The translations under genes and the position numbers were made by a program. This document shows positions 1 to 11,251 of a stretch of DNA of 64,000 nucleotides, piece by piece. The notes under the pieces were generated by a model. The model did no database searches, was not told the DNA's origin, and saw nothing but the letters and a program-made list of their open reading frames with translations. The DNA lies in the NCBI GenBank assembly GCA_001414345.1, contig LLCB01000314.1, positions 1-64,000 of the forward strand. Direction: 5' to 3'. Numbering within the stretch: position 1 is the first letter of the stretch; every line of letters starts with the position of its first letter. Source of the DNA: Hymenoscyphus infarciens (Eukaryota > Ascomycota > Leotiomycetes > Helotiales > Helotiaceae).

Positions 1-430
1 GACTATCTAGAGTATATACTAAAAGTACTTAGTAGAATCTAGATTATTAGTAGTAGAAAGGTTATTTATAAAGTACTTTCTATTCTAATAAATATATTAG
101 ACTTATAATTAAATTCTATATATTAAAGAGTAATTAGTATATATTATTAGAGTATTTTAAAGCTTTTAGAAGAGTAGTATAGAGAAGTAAATAGTATAGA
201 ATAAATGATAAACTTATTAGAAACTCTAAGAGTATAATTTATCTTATTTCTAGTTTTATATAACTTTAATATTTATAAAGATAAATATAAAAGATAGATT
301 AATTAAATTAAAGCTTTTTAGAGATAAGAAATAGATAGTTTATAACTATAGTTATAGTTAAAAGTATACTTAGATACTTTAAAAAATTATGTTATTAATT
401 TAAAGCTATCTATACTTTTTTTTGATAGGG
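1..430. repeat. AT-rich, RIP-like repeat debris at left edge
   Basis: About 430 bases are almost entirely A and T with many short TA-rich words and stops in every frame. The composition changes abruptly near 430 to ordinary gene-flanking sequence. This is what repeat-induced point mutation leaves of transposons in filamentous ascomycetes; no coding remnant or terminal repeat can be recognised here. The element continues outside the window, so its type is unknown. Confidence 0.7.
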
Positions 431-455
431 TAAGCACGTGATTTACCAATTAGGC
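431..455. promoter_or_regulatory. E-box plus CCAAT motif upstream of the SF3B2 gene
   Basis: A CACGTGA palindromic E-box core at about 435-441 is followed a few bases later by ACCAAT (445-450), some 235 bases before the start codon at 684. CACGTG is the site of Cbf1/USF-type bHLH factors and CCAAT is bound by the HAP complex in fungi. A similar pairing occurs upstream of COX5 at 22786-22798. Function is inferred from motif only. Confidence 0.3.
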
Positions 456-683
456 CTAGCGGGCTTGGCAACGCCAGGTTTCAGACCACGGTCCCACACC
501 TAAAAACTGTCAATCCGCCCCTAGAATTTCCGTTCTCCAAGCAATCCAGCCTTGTGCACCTACCCAGGACAACATCGCTCACTCCACTTCATTTTCTTCG
601 GCGCATCACCAAGGACGTGTCATCTCGAATCAAAGTCGAATCGCCGCGCAGTAACCAAGGGCTCAACTCCCTCTGCAGTCAAG

Positions 684-2452
684 ATGGCGCCAAAAATGAC
701 CAAGAATCAGATGCGGCGCGCAAAGAAGAAGGAGCAGAAGAAGGCACAGGTCAGCTTCTACTCCCCACTGTCAACTCAATTATGCTAATAGTTCCACAGG
801 TTGAACCAACACCAGAACCAGAGGTAAAGCCAGAGCCAGCACCCGAGGAAAGCTCAGCCGCGGAAGCAGAGCCTACCAAGGAAGAGCTAGCTGAGGTCGA
901 AATTAGTGAAGATGATCCGAATTACGCCATGTACAAGGAGATCTTGGAGAGATTCGGCGCGAATGATGCGGAAAATGGGGAAGCCGATGCACCGAAGAGT
1001 ACCGATAAGGGAGAGGTGATCTGGAACGACGACGACGAGATACCCGACGAGGATGAGGAGGGAGATAAGGAGCTAAAACTTTCGAAGAAAAAGAGAAAGG
1101 AGAGGGATAAGCTGTCAGTGGCAGAGTTGAAGGCCCTTGTACAGAAGCCAGAACTGGTTGATTGGACAGATACCTCTGCCTCGGATCCCCGACTGCTGGT
1201 TCATATCAAATCCTACCGAAATGTCGTCCCAGTACCAAATCATTGGTCCCTAAAGCGCGAATACCTATCCTCGAAGCGTGGTGTAGAGAAGCCGCCTTTC
1301 GCACTCCCAAAGTTCATTCAAGAGACTGGAATCGCAGAAATGCGCGACGCCGTCTTGGAGAAACAGGATCAAGCAAGTTTGAAGCAAAAGCAACGGGAAA
1401 GGGTCCAACCAAAAATGGGAAAATTGGATATCGATTACCAGAAGTTATATGAAGCCTTCTTCAGATTCCAAACAAAACCAGAGCTAACACGTTTCGGCGA
1501 GGTTTACTACGAGGGCAAAGAATACGAGACCAATTTGAAGCACCTACGACCTGGAGAGCTCAGCGATGAGTTGAAGGAAGCCCTCAACATTCCACCTGGA
1601 GCACCACCCCCATGGTTGATCAATCAACAACGATTCGGCCCCCCGCCTTCGTATCCTTCACTTAAGGTTCCTGGATTGAATGCGCCTCCACCCCCTGGGG
1701 GAGCGTGGGGTTTCCATCCTGGTGGATACGGAAAACCCCCAGTTGATGAATTCAATCGACCCCTCTTCGGTGGAGATATCTTCGGTGTTCTCCAACCCCA
1801 AGTTAACAACCAATTAGGTGAGCCTGTGGAGAAGACTCTATGGGGTGAACTTCAAGCACCAGAGGAAGAATCCGAAGAGGAAGACAGTGACGAGGATGAA
1901 GAAGAGGAAGAGGACGAGGAAGACGTTGGTGCAGGATTACAAACACCAAGCGGTCTCGAGACACCTGGTGGATTGAACTCTACAGTTCCATCCGAGTACC
2001 CAGGTGATATGAGTGTTGGTGGGGATTTCGACCTCCGAAAACAAAAGAGAGGTACGGAGACGGAAGAGTCGACTCAACCCAGATCAGCGTATACCGTTAT
2101 TCCCGAGCGTCAAATTCGTGCGGAGGGTTTCTTTGGTGGCGAGCGAGCTTATGATGTCCGTGGTGCTGCGCCAAATGCACACTTACCGGTCCTGGGTCAA
2201 GATGATGAAACTCGAAAGCGCAAGAAGCCTGGAGATGTGGATGTGGCGCTGGACCCAGACTCTCTACAAAACGAGGATGGTATTAGCAAGGAGGAAGTAA
2301 GACGAAGATTCGAAGCGAAGAAGAAAGAGGAGAAGGGCGCTTGGGCTTTCGATGAAGATTTGACTGATATGATCGCGCAAGAAAGCCGCAAACGTCAAAA
2401 GAAAGATGATGAGAGACGGGGGGAGAAGAAGGAAAGGAGTTATCGATTCTGA
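684..2452 (+). CDS. Splicing factor 3b subunit 2 (SF3B2/SAP145/Cus1 homolog)
   Basis: Two exons, 684-749 and 800-2452, joined in phase 0 across a 50-bp intron (GTCAGC donor, CTAAT branch, CAG acceptor), give 571 residues. The start at 684 opens a short lysine/arginine-rich exon (MAPKMTKNQMRRAKKKEQ...), usual for this family; an in-frame open stretch upstream is 5' leader. After an acidic N-terminus comes the conserved central block (about residues 140-265, containing PELVDWTD, DPRLLVHIKSYRN, VPVPNHW and GKLDIDYQKLYEAFF; DUF382), then the proline-rich PSP region (about 272-330, LRPGELSDELKEALNIPPGAPPPWL). A Glu/Asp run and a basic C-terminus follow. Known role: U2 snRNP SF3b component that contacts the branch-site region and p14/SF3B4 in the nucleus. 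It converges with the F-box gene downstream. Identification is firm. Confidence 0.95.
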
Positions 2453-3777
2453 GATCATGAAAATGAGCGCATGGCGTTTTCGAGGGACTTGATAGGTGAC
2501 ATGCTGGATTTGTATTTTTTGATTGAGTGTAATATATTCGTCCTCCAGAGTCACTTTAATGTGCTCGTCAAATCAAGTTATAAATTAGACTTGTGAAGTT
2601 CCCTACGGGAATTACTCCTCAGTCCAAATTAACGCTCGTTGCATACATCTCCCCAACTCATGAGGTTGAATGAAACGGGGCTACCTATCCACTCTAGAAA
2701 GAAGGAGGACCTTTGAGAGAACCTTCTTTTGAGAAGTGGGAAAATCATGCCGCGGAAATGCAGAGTTAACATCTCAAGTACTCAATCAAGTCAAGTACCC
2801 GCCCGAGTTTGATTCAAAGTCTCGTGGATATGTGAATCGTGGCAATCTCAACATCAGCCAGTATGCCCAACAAAATCGAACATTTACCTCACTTATACGC
2901 GCTTCATTGCTCTTCTTCATCCCACCTCGTTTAAAACAATCATGTGTATTGTTCCAAGTAGCTTGAAATCTCCAATCACTCTAAACGAGAAGAAGTTTTA
3001 CTCGTCGAGTGGGTAGGCTATAGATTTACAATCTTATAGCGAGTAAGCTGTCGCTTCGTGAGTAACTCGCGAACACCATGACAAGTAGCCTTTCGAGATT
3101 TTAGTAATTTAATCGCTCCCGTGGAGGTCAATGTATCATAGAGCTGAGGGGTGTTAGATACAGCACCAACAAGTAACCTGCAAAACTCGGAGCAATATTA
3201 TTAGAAAGAATTCGGGGGAAAGCGTGCATTAAGGATCTATTTCAACATCAAATTATATATGTCGAAGTCAGGGCCAAATGACAATTTTAGTTTTGAATTT
3301 CTTTCAATTATCTCTCTGCATACTCAGAATTACAGACAAATTCCCCGTTCGCGATAAACGTAGTACAGTACAGACTTTTGGTACACACTATCCATGTTGA
3401 AGTCCATGCTTCACTATTCCATTTCCTTTTGGTAGTTAGTCCCTCACCAATTTTCATAATACTCCCGCAACCACTGTCCACTGTCCACAGTAGCAAGGAA
3501 CCACCCATCTTGTATAGCCATACAAGTCTCATAATTCATTCATCACACCGTTCCAGCAAGCCCCTCCCAGTCCATACACTTTGCTCAACGCCAACGGCGT
3601 AAAACAGTTGAGAAAAAATGGAAAAGGGGGAAATAGTAGCACAAGATACAAAAGCAACAACAACAACAACAGCCAAAGCAGAATATCCATCAAGCAAAAA
3701 GCCGCAACGCATAACGCACAGCGCACAATCGCCACCCCAGTTCCAGACAGAAGAAAAAGGGCACAACACCAAGTACA
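2453..3777. other. Intergenic region between convergent SF3B2 and F-box genes
   Basis: This is the shared 3' side of two convergent genes. It contains no conserved ORF and no RNA gene that I recognise. The sequence is moderately AT-rich with a CAA/ACA-rich stretch at about 3640-3680. Both 3' UTRs and their polyadenylation sites should lie here. Confidence 0.6.
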
Positions 3778-6306
3778 CTACCAAGCATACCCCCCCTCAT
3801 CAATATCTTCCCCATCCCAATCCTCATCTCCGCTAATTTCCTCATCGAGAAAGTCCGCCTCAGTAACCTGCCGCTCAGTCGGTCTCAAATTATCGATGCG
3901 CACCTCAACAACCTCACACAGTCCTTGGATAACCTCCACAGGTCTCGCCTTAACCTTAGCCTTGGCTTTACCCTTACCAGTGAATCGCTTGACAAGTGGT
4001 TCATCGTCACTAACATCCGAGATATCGATCGCAGTAGCAGGTGATGAAGGAACGTTGGGTGGAGAATCCATGCCTGCTGTTTGGCGGAGGATATGTAATT
4101 CTCGGGCGAGACCGGTGAGTTTTGGAGGCACGAGAGGAGCGTCATCGGAATCTCGAGCTTTTGATTTTGAGCGGGAGCGGAGGGAGCGAACAACAAGGGG
4201 GACGTCATCCGAGTCTTCTTCGAGTTTTGGTTTTGAGCGGACGAGAGTAACAAGAGGTACATCATCAGAATCTTCAACTTCGGAGGTAACAGGACTTTCG
4301 ACATAAGCATTAGGTTTAGACTGACGGACAGTTGATCGTTGAGAGCGTCTGACAAGTGGTGCGCTTGATGAGATCGATGAGAAGGAAGTACTGGCACTGC
4401 TTGAACTTGAAGTTGACGAAATTCTCTTGGAAATGAGTTTAGATTCGACAATTGGGATGACGACGAGAGGTCTCGAATTGTGTCGAGTCAATTCCGGGAA
4501 TAAGACAGGCATGTTTATTGTCGTATGGTGGCGAGGCGGTTGAAGGACTTGTTTAAAAACTCGATTGAGTGATCCAACCCATTTATCGCGGAAAGAGGCA
4601 CGATCTCTCCATCCGATATTGAGAATGGCTTGGATCGTCAATCTTCGGAGATCAGGAAGAGTAGCGGCACTGTCAAGGAGACTCTGGAAGAACATTTCGG
4701 CTGCATCAGTGTCCCATTTGCGCAAATTAATCAATTCTATTGTACGTAGAGTTGATGGCCATACTGGGAGTTGTTCCGGATGAAGCAACTTGTCGTAAGC
4801 AGGTTCTGAATCGTGGTAGGTAAAGTGCTGGTTAAAGTACGTAAGATTCATCTTGAACACCTCGAGATCTGGACACGCAGTTCCAAGCACAGTGAGGAAC
4901 GATAAACTCATTGATTGGTTGTGGTTTAGCGTGAGCTCACAAAGTTGGCTACCATGAGTGAGCAAGAATTCGGCAAAGTCTTCGGCAACCACATCCCAAC
5001 AATTGATGAGCTCCAGTCGTCGCAAGTTATTTGGGAGTAGAGGCAAGAGGGTGGCGTTAACCAGAGTTGACGACTCAAAGATGAGATGTTGGAGGTTCTT
5101 CAAAGGCTTCAACGATTTTGCAATAATCTTTTCGTGCTCTGGCTGTTCCTCGTCCTTTTTGACCTTTGGAATCTGATAGTTGACAAAAGCAATCTTTCGG
5201 AGTTCAGCGAATGATGGCTTCAAGTGTACTTCCATCAATCTTTGGATTGGCCAGGTCTTTCCCGCAAGCCTCGAGGACCAACGCCAGCTCTTTAGCTTGC
5301 AGATGTTGACTTTATCACCCATGGTTGTATGAGCGGGGTCGACATATTCCAAGGCGTCAAACATGTTCTCGGGATAGGTCCATTTTATGGTTTCATCGAG
5401 CTGTCTATACGGAGACATATCCTTTGAATGGTATAGCTCCAAGTCCTCCAAAAGGGGCAAGTCTTTGATAAGGCTGTGCAAGTCCAGATGCCCGCTTCCA
5501 GAAAGAGAGTAGGCAAGGACTTGATGGACATCAATGCAAAGTGACTTGATCTTGCGCCGGTATCTGAAAGTCTTCGTTGCTGAGTCCTCATTGATTAGAT
5601 TGACTAGTTTGTGGGCGTAAACCATGGGAACAAGTGGTGGTGAACAGTATAGGGCTGTAAGAGCTGGTTCCGCAAATGCGCGACAGAGTCGGGACATGTC
5701 TAGAAGCCACTTTGGAGATGTGGTCGGGGCAAAGGAGTGTTCATCGTAAAGGGGATACGCCGCGTACTCGAAAATCTGCAGGAGGATTTGGTAGGGAAGC
5801 GTTTGCCATGGTGGGACGACTCCAGAGGAAAATATTTGAGCGGAAATTGACGCCTCTTCTGCCTTCAATCTGGATGCTGGTTTTGGGGCTGCTAATGTGC
5901 GGCGGCTTCGGTTTCTGGATGGCTTCGCCTTCTTTGGTGATCTCGTTGGTCTCGAAGCGCCATGCCTAGATGTCTTTTGTCTCTTCGGAGCGGGGCGGCG
6001 TTGAAGCTCATCTTCAGAGGTGTCGTTCTCATCTTCATCTTCATCTTCATCTTCATCATCATCATCCTCCTCATCGAGCGTTTGTCGTGGTCGTGCAGAG
6101 CGCTTCGAGGGCGAGGGCTGTGTTCTCGATCTGGGTTTGCTTCGGGGGGAGGTTCGACGTTGTGACAGGAAGATTACAGATGAGTCGCTTCCATCGCTGT
6201 CTTCATCCTCGTCGCTGGTGGCCGTTTCGGTGTAGGAGATGGTGGTTTTGCCTCTGCTTCGAGGGGCAAGGGCGGGGGCTCTGGCACTTGCTCGGCGACC
6301 CGCCAT
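3778..6306 (-). CDS. F-box/leucine-rich-repeat protein with acidic, repeat-bearing tail
   Basis: Single open frame of 842 residues starting MAGRRASARAPALAPRSRGK. Residues 1-160 are disordered, with an Asp/Glu run at about 80-100 and several basic nuclear-localisation-like patches. Residues about 167-205 (WQTLPYQILLQIFEYAAYPL) match an F-box, the Skp1-binding motif of SCF ubiquitin ligases. Residues about 250-600 contain irregular leucine-rich repeats (LPLLEDLELYHS, LRRLELINCWDV, TLRTIELINLRKW) that would bind substrate. The C-terminal 170 residues carry four copies of a DSDDxPLV motif between Ser/Arg-rich linkers. Probable role: nuclear SCF substrate receptor. The substrate is not predictable and no named orthologue is assigned. 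It is divergent from the SUZ12-like gene, with the 8-bp tandem repeat between them. Confidence 0.85.
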   Translation of the reverse strand: MAGRRASARAPALAPRSRGKTTISYTETATSDEDEDSDGSDSSVIFLSQRRTSPRSKPRSRTQPSPSKRSARPRQTLDEEDDDDEDEDEDEDENDTSEDELQRRPAPKRQKTSRHGASRPTRSPKKAKPSRNRSRRTLAAPKPASRLKAEEASISAQIFSSGVVPPWQTLPYQILLQIFEYAAYPLYDEHSFAPTTSPKWLLDMSRLCRAFAEPALTALYCSPPLVPMVYAHKLVNLINEDSATKTFRYRRKIKSLCIDVHQVLAYSLSGSGHLDLHSLIKDLPLLEDLELYHSKDMSPYRQLDETIKWTYPENMFDALEYVDPAHTTMGDKVNICKLKSWRWSSRLAGKTWPIQRLMEVHLKPSFAELRKIAFVNYQIPKVKKDEEQPEHEKIIAKSLKPLKNLQHLIFESSTLVNATLLPLLPNNLRRLELINCWDVVAEDFAEFLLTHGSQLCELTLNHNQSMSLSFLTVLGTACPDLEVFKMNLTYFNQHFTYHDSEPAYDKLLHPEQLPVWPSTLRTIELINLRKWDTDAAEMFFQSLLDSAATLPDLRRLTIQAILNIGWRDRASFRDKWVGSLNRVFKQVLQPPRHHTTINMPVLFPELTRHNSRPLVVIPIVESKLISKRISSTSSSSSASTSFSSISSSAPLVRRSQRSTVRQSKPNAYVESPVTSEVEDSDDVPLVTLVRSKPKLEEDSDDVPLVVRSLRSRSKSKARDSDDAPLVPPKLTGLARELHILRQTAGMDSPPNVPSSPATAIDISDVSDDEPLVKRFTGKGKAKAKVKARPVEVIQGLCEVVEVRIDNLRPTERQVTEADFLDEEISGDEDWDGEDIDEGGYAW

Positions 6307-7207
6307 GTTTGCATGCAGCAGATCGGGAGGAAGGAAGGGTGAAGTGAAGGACTATGCGATGCTATTCCATGCGGCTCTGCAAAGATTGCTGGTGGCGAAT
6401 GTAGGAGCGGGGGTTTGCTGGCGGGAAGTGGAAGGCGTGGAAAGGTGAATGCGCTCTGAAAACGACACAAAGAAGTTGAGGTTGTTGTGAGGTTAAGTTA
6501 CCTTAGTGGCGATGTGTCAGCCTTGCAGCATTCCGCCGCGATCTAACTTCTTATCGCACCCCTGCAACCGCCCGCTTAAGCTCACAGCCTTGTAGCCTTG
6601 TAGCCTTGTAGTCTTGTAGCCTTGTAGCCTTGTAGCCTTGTAGCCTTGTAGCCTTGTAGCCTTGTCGCCTTGTAGCCTTGTCGCCTTGTAGCCTTGTCGC
6701 CTTGTCTGGCCTGCTCCTTTTCCTCTTCTCACTTCAGAAATTAAGGTAATGGTTGGCTAGGTAAACATCCTCCCTATCGCATCACCAACCACCATGATGC
6801 GCAACCCAGCGCATCCTTACTATTGATGAGCGAATTGGAGGGCGATTACGAGGAGGAAAGGAGATATACTCAACCTAACTTCCCGTTTGGGAGTGGGCGT
6901 ATACATATCAGGCCAGTTGAGGTTGGCTGGCCCTCTTTCAACACCAACCCAGACGCGCCTAAACAACGCGCACATCGCATCTCTTTGCAATGAGAGGCGC
7001 ATCTCTTTCGCAACACCACACGCATAGATACAATCGCCTCTAAGTGGGTGTTGTGCTTCACAGAGGAAGAATTCACTACCTACCTAGTTGGCCGTCCTGC
7101 TGCAGTCTGCAGAGGTGTCTCTGTCCCCGCCCTCATTAAATTGACTTCCCCACAGCCTCACATCGCTGCGCGACTTCCCTTTTTGAAAATGAGCGACTTC
7201 CTCAAAA
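6307..7207. promoter_or_regulatory. Divergent intergenic region, F-box (-) / SUZ12-like (+)
   Basis: Roughly 900 bases hold the upstream regions of two divergently transcribed genes, interrupted by the octanucleotide repeat at 6587-6706. No TATA box or other factor site stands out. Short ORFs here are not conserved-looking. Confidence 0.5.
6587..6706. repeat. Octanucleotide tandem repeat (GCCTTGTA)n
   Basis: About fifteen head-to-tail copies of an 8-bp unit GCCTTGTA lie in the intergenic space between the divergent F-box and SUZ12-like genes. One copy reads GTCTTGTA and several near the right end read GCCTTGTC. Because 8 is not a multiple of 3, the complementary strand has an open frame with a repeating 8-residue peptide, but this is a by-product of the repeat. 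Confidence 0.9.
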
Positions 7208-9785
7208 ATGACCTCACTTACGGCAATACCACATCACCTGAAAAAAGTCAAATCACAACCGCCATTTTTACTTAAAAATTTGAGAAGAGTTCAGCTGGCC
7301 AACCACGCCCGTACGCTCCAGATGGGGGCACAACTATCATCAAAAACTTCGCATCCGAGACCATTGAAGCCGTCGCGCGAGAGAGATCAAGTGGAGGAAT
7401 CGGGAGACGACGACGACGACGACGATGTTGACCCCAGGCCACCACCAAAGCGCAGGAGGACTTCCGCATTTACGGCAGTTACTGAAGGGCAAGAGGGGCG
7501 CGACGAGGATGAGGAAGCGCGACCTGCGAAAAAGAGGATGACAGACAACTTGGGAGGTCACCTGGTTGAGATGGTCAATGGATCAAGATTCGCACTGCCA
7601 TTTCACAAATCGACTCCAATCACCCCAGCTGCGAAACCACCAGACTGGTCAATCGACCACCTTCTACCAAGAGAACCAAGAGACTTCGAAGGCGGCTTAG
7701 TAGTAGACATCTGCGGAATTCGATTTGCGAAGCCAGATTCTGTCGAGCTCTCGCTTTTTGATATCCAAAATGGACCCCTCGAGATCATATGCAGCTGTTC
7801 GGTATCCATCAAGTGCCGCATCTCAAAGAAGGCATGGCAAGAGAGACGCCAATACCGTAAACAAATTACTTTATTGATTACGTCTTCCGACAATGAAATA
7901 GAGAGGGGCTTCATCTACCCCGAAGACGGGGGCTTTGTCTTTCTGCCAGAGGACCTATATGTGAACCGAAGACCTCGTGGTGGCCAAAGAGACCACGGTG
8001 ATTTGGAGCAGGTTTTTGATCTCGCCGACGAGTATCGTGCGTACATTACTATAGAACGCGTTGGTTTCCATCGAAGTTGGCCACTGCTCGACATACCTCC
8101 ACTGAAAGGTGGTCCTGATATGTCGGTATCTCGAGCTCTCGATAGTGGAGAGGCCAGTTTGACAGACCTCAGCTTATATTGCATGACACCGCTAGAAGAG
8201 CCAGCTCATCAAAAACTATCTCATCCGCTTCAGATCTGTTACGAGGAGTACAAGCAATCGATAGACTATACGCTCGAATTGCGAGTTCAATGGTCGCTCC
8301 CAAACTCTGCGACGCCAATCGTACCCAAGATTCCGAAATGCGAGCCTCCTATCCCTCTACCCCCGTCTCGTTTTTCTACTGCGCCTCCGGCAAAGCGGAC
8401 TAGAGAGGAGAGTCTCGCCTTGCAAAGTGCGGCCAATAGATCACAGAGACAGCGTGTTAGTGTTCCAACTTACAACTTGAAATCTCTGAGCGCACAAGCC
8501 CAAGGGCGTTCTCCAAGGAAAAGCAGAGATTTGCAACCTCGACACAGGCAGCAAAGTCGCGATGTACGAACCAGGTCGCCAAGTCCGGGTGTCCTTGGAA
8601 GAGATGGTATAACAGTGTCTTACAGTTTGGGGCGAGCCGATGCGGCAGATATAGGGGTGAAGCAACAAAGCGTGTTCCCGGGGCTCGATTGTCCATTCTG
8701 CTATTACCCCAGCCGAACATTCGAGTTACTGAGAGTCCATCTATGCAATGCGCACGGAAACTTCAAATTCTCTTTTCGAAAGCCGCCACCTCGGGCTGCA
8801 TTCTTTGTCGACCTTGTCAAAAGTCGCTCAGCCCCAAATAGCGAAAGGTGGAAAACTATTCAGATTGGAAGGCCGCGAACTCTTTTCGATTTTGAAAAGC
8901 ATCTGAATGGCGACGATTCTTGGGTCGAGAGCCGTCTTGGGCCACAACACAATGCCAGATCCGAATACCATCAGGATCCTATTTCATTATCTTCTTCCTC
9001 TTCGCCGCAAGGGACTCGGCAGAGCTCACCAAATACATCAGCCATTTCGGACGATGTCGAATTCTCACTCCCCAAAGTTATGCCTATGAGGCCAAAAGTG
9101 CCCGTCCCAGAAACTCCTCGACCTGTCTTCCACCAAATAACCAAATCACTCCTAAAACCAGGCGACGATATCCCAAGCAGTGATGAAGATGAGACATGGT
9201 TCGAGCAGAGACATCGTGACGTGGTTAATGATTTTACCGATTTAACTGACTCTGAAAAAGAATATTTCAATCGGTGGAACCCATTTGTCACTAGCAGAGG
9301 CGATACGACCCCTCTCACGGTCACTGCCCATCTCCCTACGGCCATGGTCCAATTCGTTAGGCTTAATAAGAAGTGGCTGAACGAGAAGAGGAGGAAGAGA
9401 GAGTTCACGATGCATTGCCAGGCGCTTGTGATGCGGGGTATTATAAAGGATGAGCACTTTACTGAGTGTATGGATATCTTGAAACACGAAGCAAAGAGGA
9501 TGGAGGGCAGAGCAGATAGAGAGGTTGGAGAAGAGCCAACCTTGGAGAAATCCCGTAAGAAGCAGGAATGCATATGCCTCAAACCGGCCGGGATGACACA
9601 TAGCGTGGTTTGCAAGGGTAAGGAATGCATTGTAAGTTCTTTCTCCTTCCTTGAAGGATCATGAAACGTACCAATTAATTTATCAGTATCGTTTCTACCA
9701 TCGCGAATGTGCAAAGAAGTCCGGACGGCCGATTAGAGGTAAATGGTTATGCGATCAGTGCTTTTCTCTCGAATCAGCGGCATAG
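7208..9785 (+). CDS. SUZ12-like Polycomb (PRC2) subunit: C2H2 zinc finger, VEFS box and C-terminal PHD finger
   Basis: Two exons, 7208-9631 and 9687-9785, joined in phase 0 across a 55-bp intron, give 840 residues. Key parts are a C2H2 zinc finger near residues 495-520 (CPFCYYP...HLCNAHG), the SUZ12 type of finger followed by aromatic/basic residues, and a VEFS-box-like region at about 670-770 (EYFNRWNPF, FVRLNKKWL, FTMHCQALVMRGII). At about 793-835 a C4HC3 PHD pattern appears (CIC, VVCKGKEC, YHREC, WLCDQC) that is complete only after splicing. SUZ12 is the scaffold of PRC2, which trimethylates H3K27 with EZH2/KMT6 and EED. The rest is acidic or disordered. The start is uncertain: 7208 opens the long frame (including FLLKNLRRVQLANHART, which looks family-like), while an ATG at 7190 is in another frame and 7322 is a later in-frame ATG. 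Confidence 0.8.
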
Positions 9786-11251
9786 CGTGGAGCAGGATGC
9801 GTGTGCATTGCATTAGCATGGAGTTGAAGAGGACCTTTTGGGGGATTTGAATATGTGTGTATAATATTTACATTTGGGAAGGAAGGGTTTACCAGAGGGT
9901 CCACCGGGCTTTCTTGTGTTTGCACCTTCGTACATATTTGTGGCTCCTGGGGCTGTATAATATCATTAGAAGCGCTCTGGAGGATGAGCGTTCTACTGAA
10001 GAACAAATGTATGCAAGAGCCCTCTCGCTCATCGTTCCAGCTACACCTGAGTGGAACGACATGAGCCCGGACAAATGATACCAACGATTTCAGAGAATTG
10101 ACTTTGTTATTCCAAGTCTCCGGAGACAATTGAATAGATTTTTTCCGAACTTCAGGCACAATACGAGTATAGACGATAACTTGCCCGTACTTGGCTCTAA
10201 CACGTGATACTATTCGTACCCATTTTTCAGGTTCGGTTGGAGAGACCCCCTCAGCTGCCGAGAGGGAAGGGATGGTATTGGTCGCCTTACGAGTGAGGAG
10301 CAGGAGCGAGCAGTCAGCCCAACGATAACGATGTATGAAAAGGGGGGTTATGACTTAATTACGAGCTATATTACTAGTGTGGTTTAGCTTGTTTCCGTCA
10401 TAAGTTGTTCTCTGACTAAGAACCTACCACAGAGTTAAATTCATGCATATTAAAAGCAGCACCGAATATCAGATTTGGGTTTCCGTTTGAATAGGAACCT
10501 TGCTATTGGAAAATAAAGGTTTTGAGCAGAAAGTTGGAATAATCGCCTACTTCCTGTACTTATTGTCTCTTTCTAACATGCAATCTTTTAGTGTTTTTGT
10601 TTTCATCTCTAGTCGTTGAATCTCTATCCCAATCGTCGTCTACCTAGGTACGGAGTACTACCAGTACCGCTTTTCATTTCAGCAGACTGCCGATGTAGCT
10701 CCACCCAACCCTGGAAACAACCCCAGCCGCGCCACGGGATTCATCCTTACACACGCCTCGATATCCATCTCCCTGAACATCCGCGTTGCTCCCTCCCCCG
10801 CGATCAGCCTCCTCCTGTGCCTTTGCCAGGACTACTACGCAATTACTGTCGACGGCGAAACCCATTGATGCGACCGGCAGAACCGCCAATTCGAGTTGCG
10901 CGGCGGAAGCTTCTATGAGGTCGCTGGAGGTGTACAACTTGCTGCATGGGTTGGCGTGACAGCCGCTTGCGACATGAATAGCCCTTGATCTCGAGATAAT
11001 AGCTGCCATCATCGACCACCATCGAATCTTCCTCTCCATACATTCGAAACGACATCTGCCTCCATTCGCACGGAAATCGCGACTTGGATAATCTACGCGA
11101 CACGATCGAAGCACTTTCCGTGAATGCGCGAAGCACCAGCAGACCTTGTTTCGCATTTACCCTCCTCTTGAAATTCCAATCACAAACACACTCTACTACC
11201 TTCGAGATACTTGGATTCCACTGCCTGGATCGGGCACGAAAAACGTTCACG
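9786..11251. other. Intergenic region and 5' leader of the downstream gene
   Basis: About 1.5 kb between two tandem + strand genes. A CACGTGA E-box core occurs at about 10201-10207. The part from about 10600 on is C-rich and looks like a long leader with short upstream ORFs. No RNA gene or mobile element can be recognised. Confidence 0.45.

Noticed and set aside
6517..6732. Minus-strand ORF of repeating YKATRLQG
   Set aside because: It is produced by the 8-bp tandem repeat and not a protein gene.
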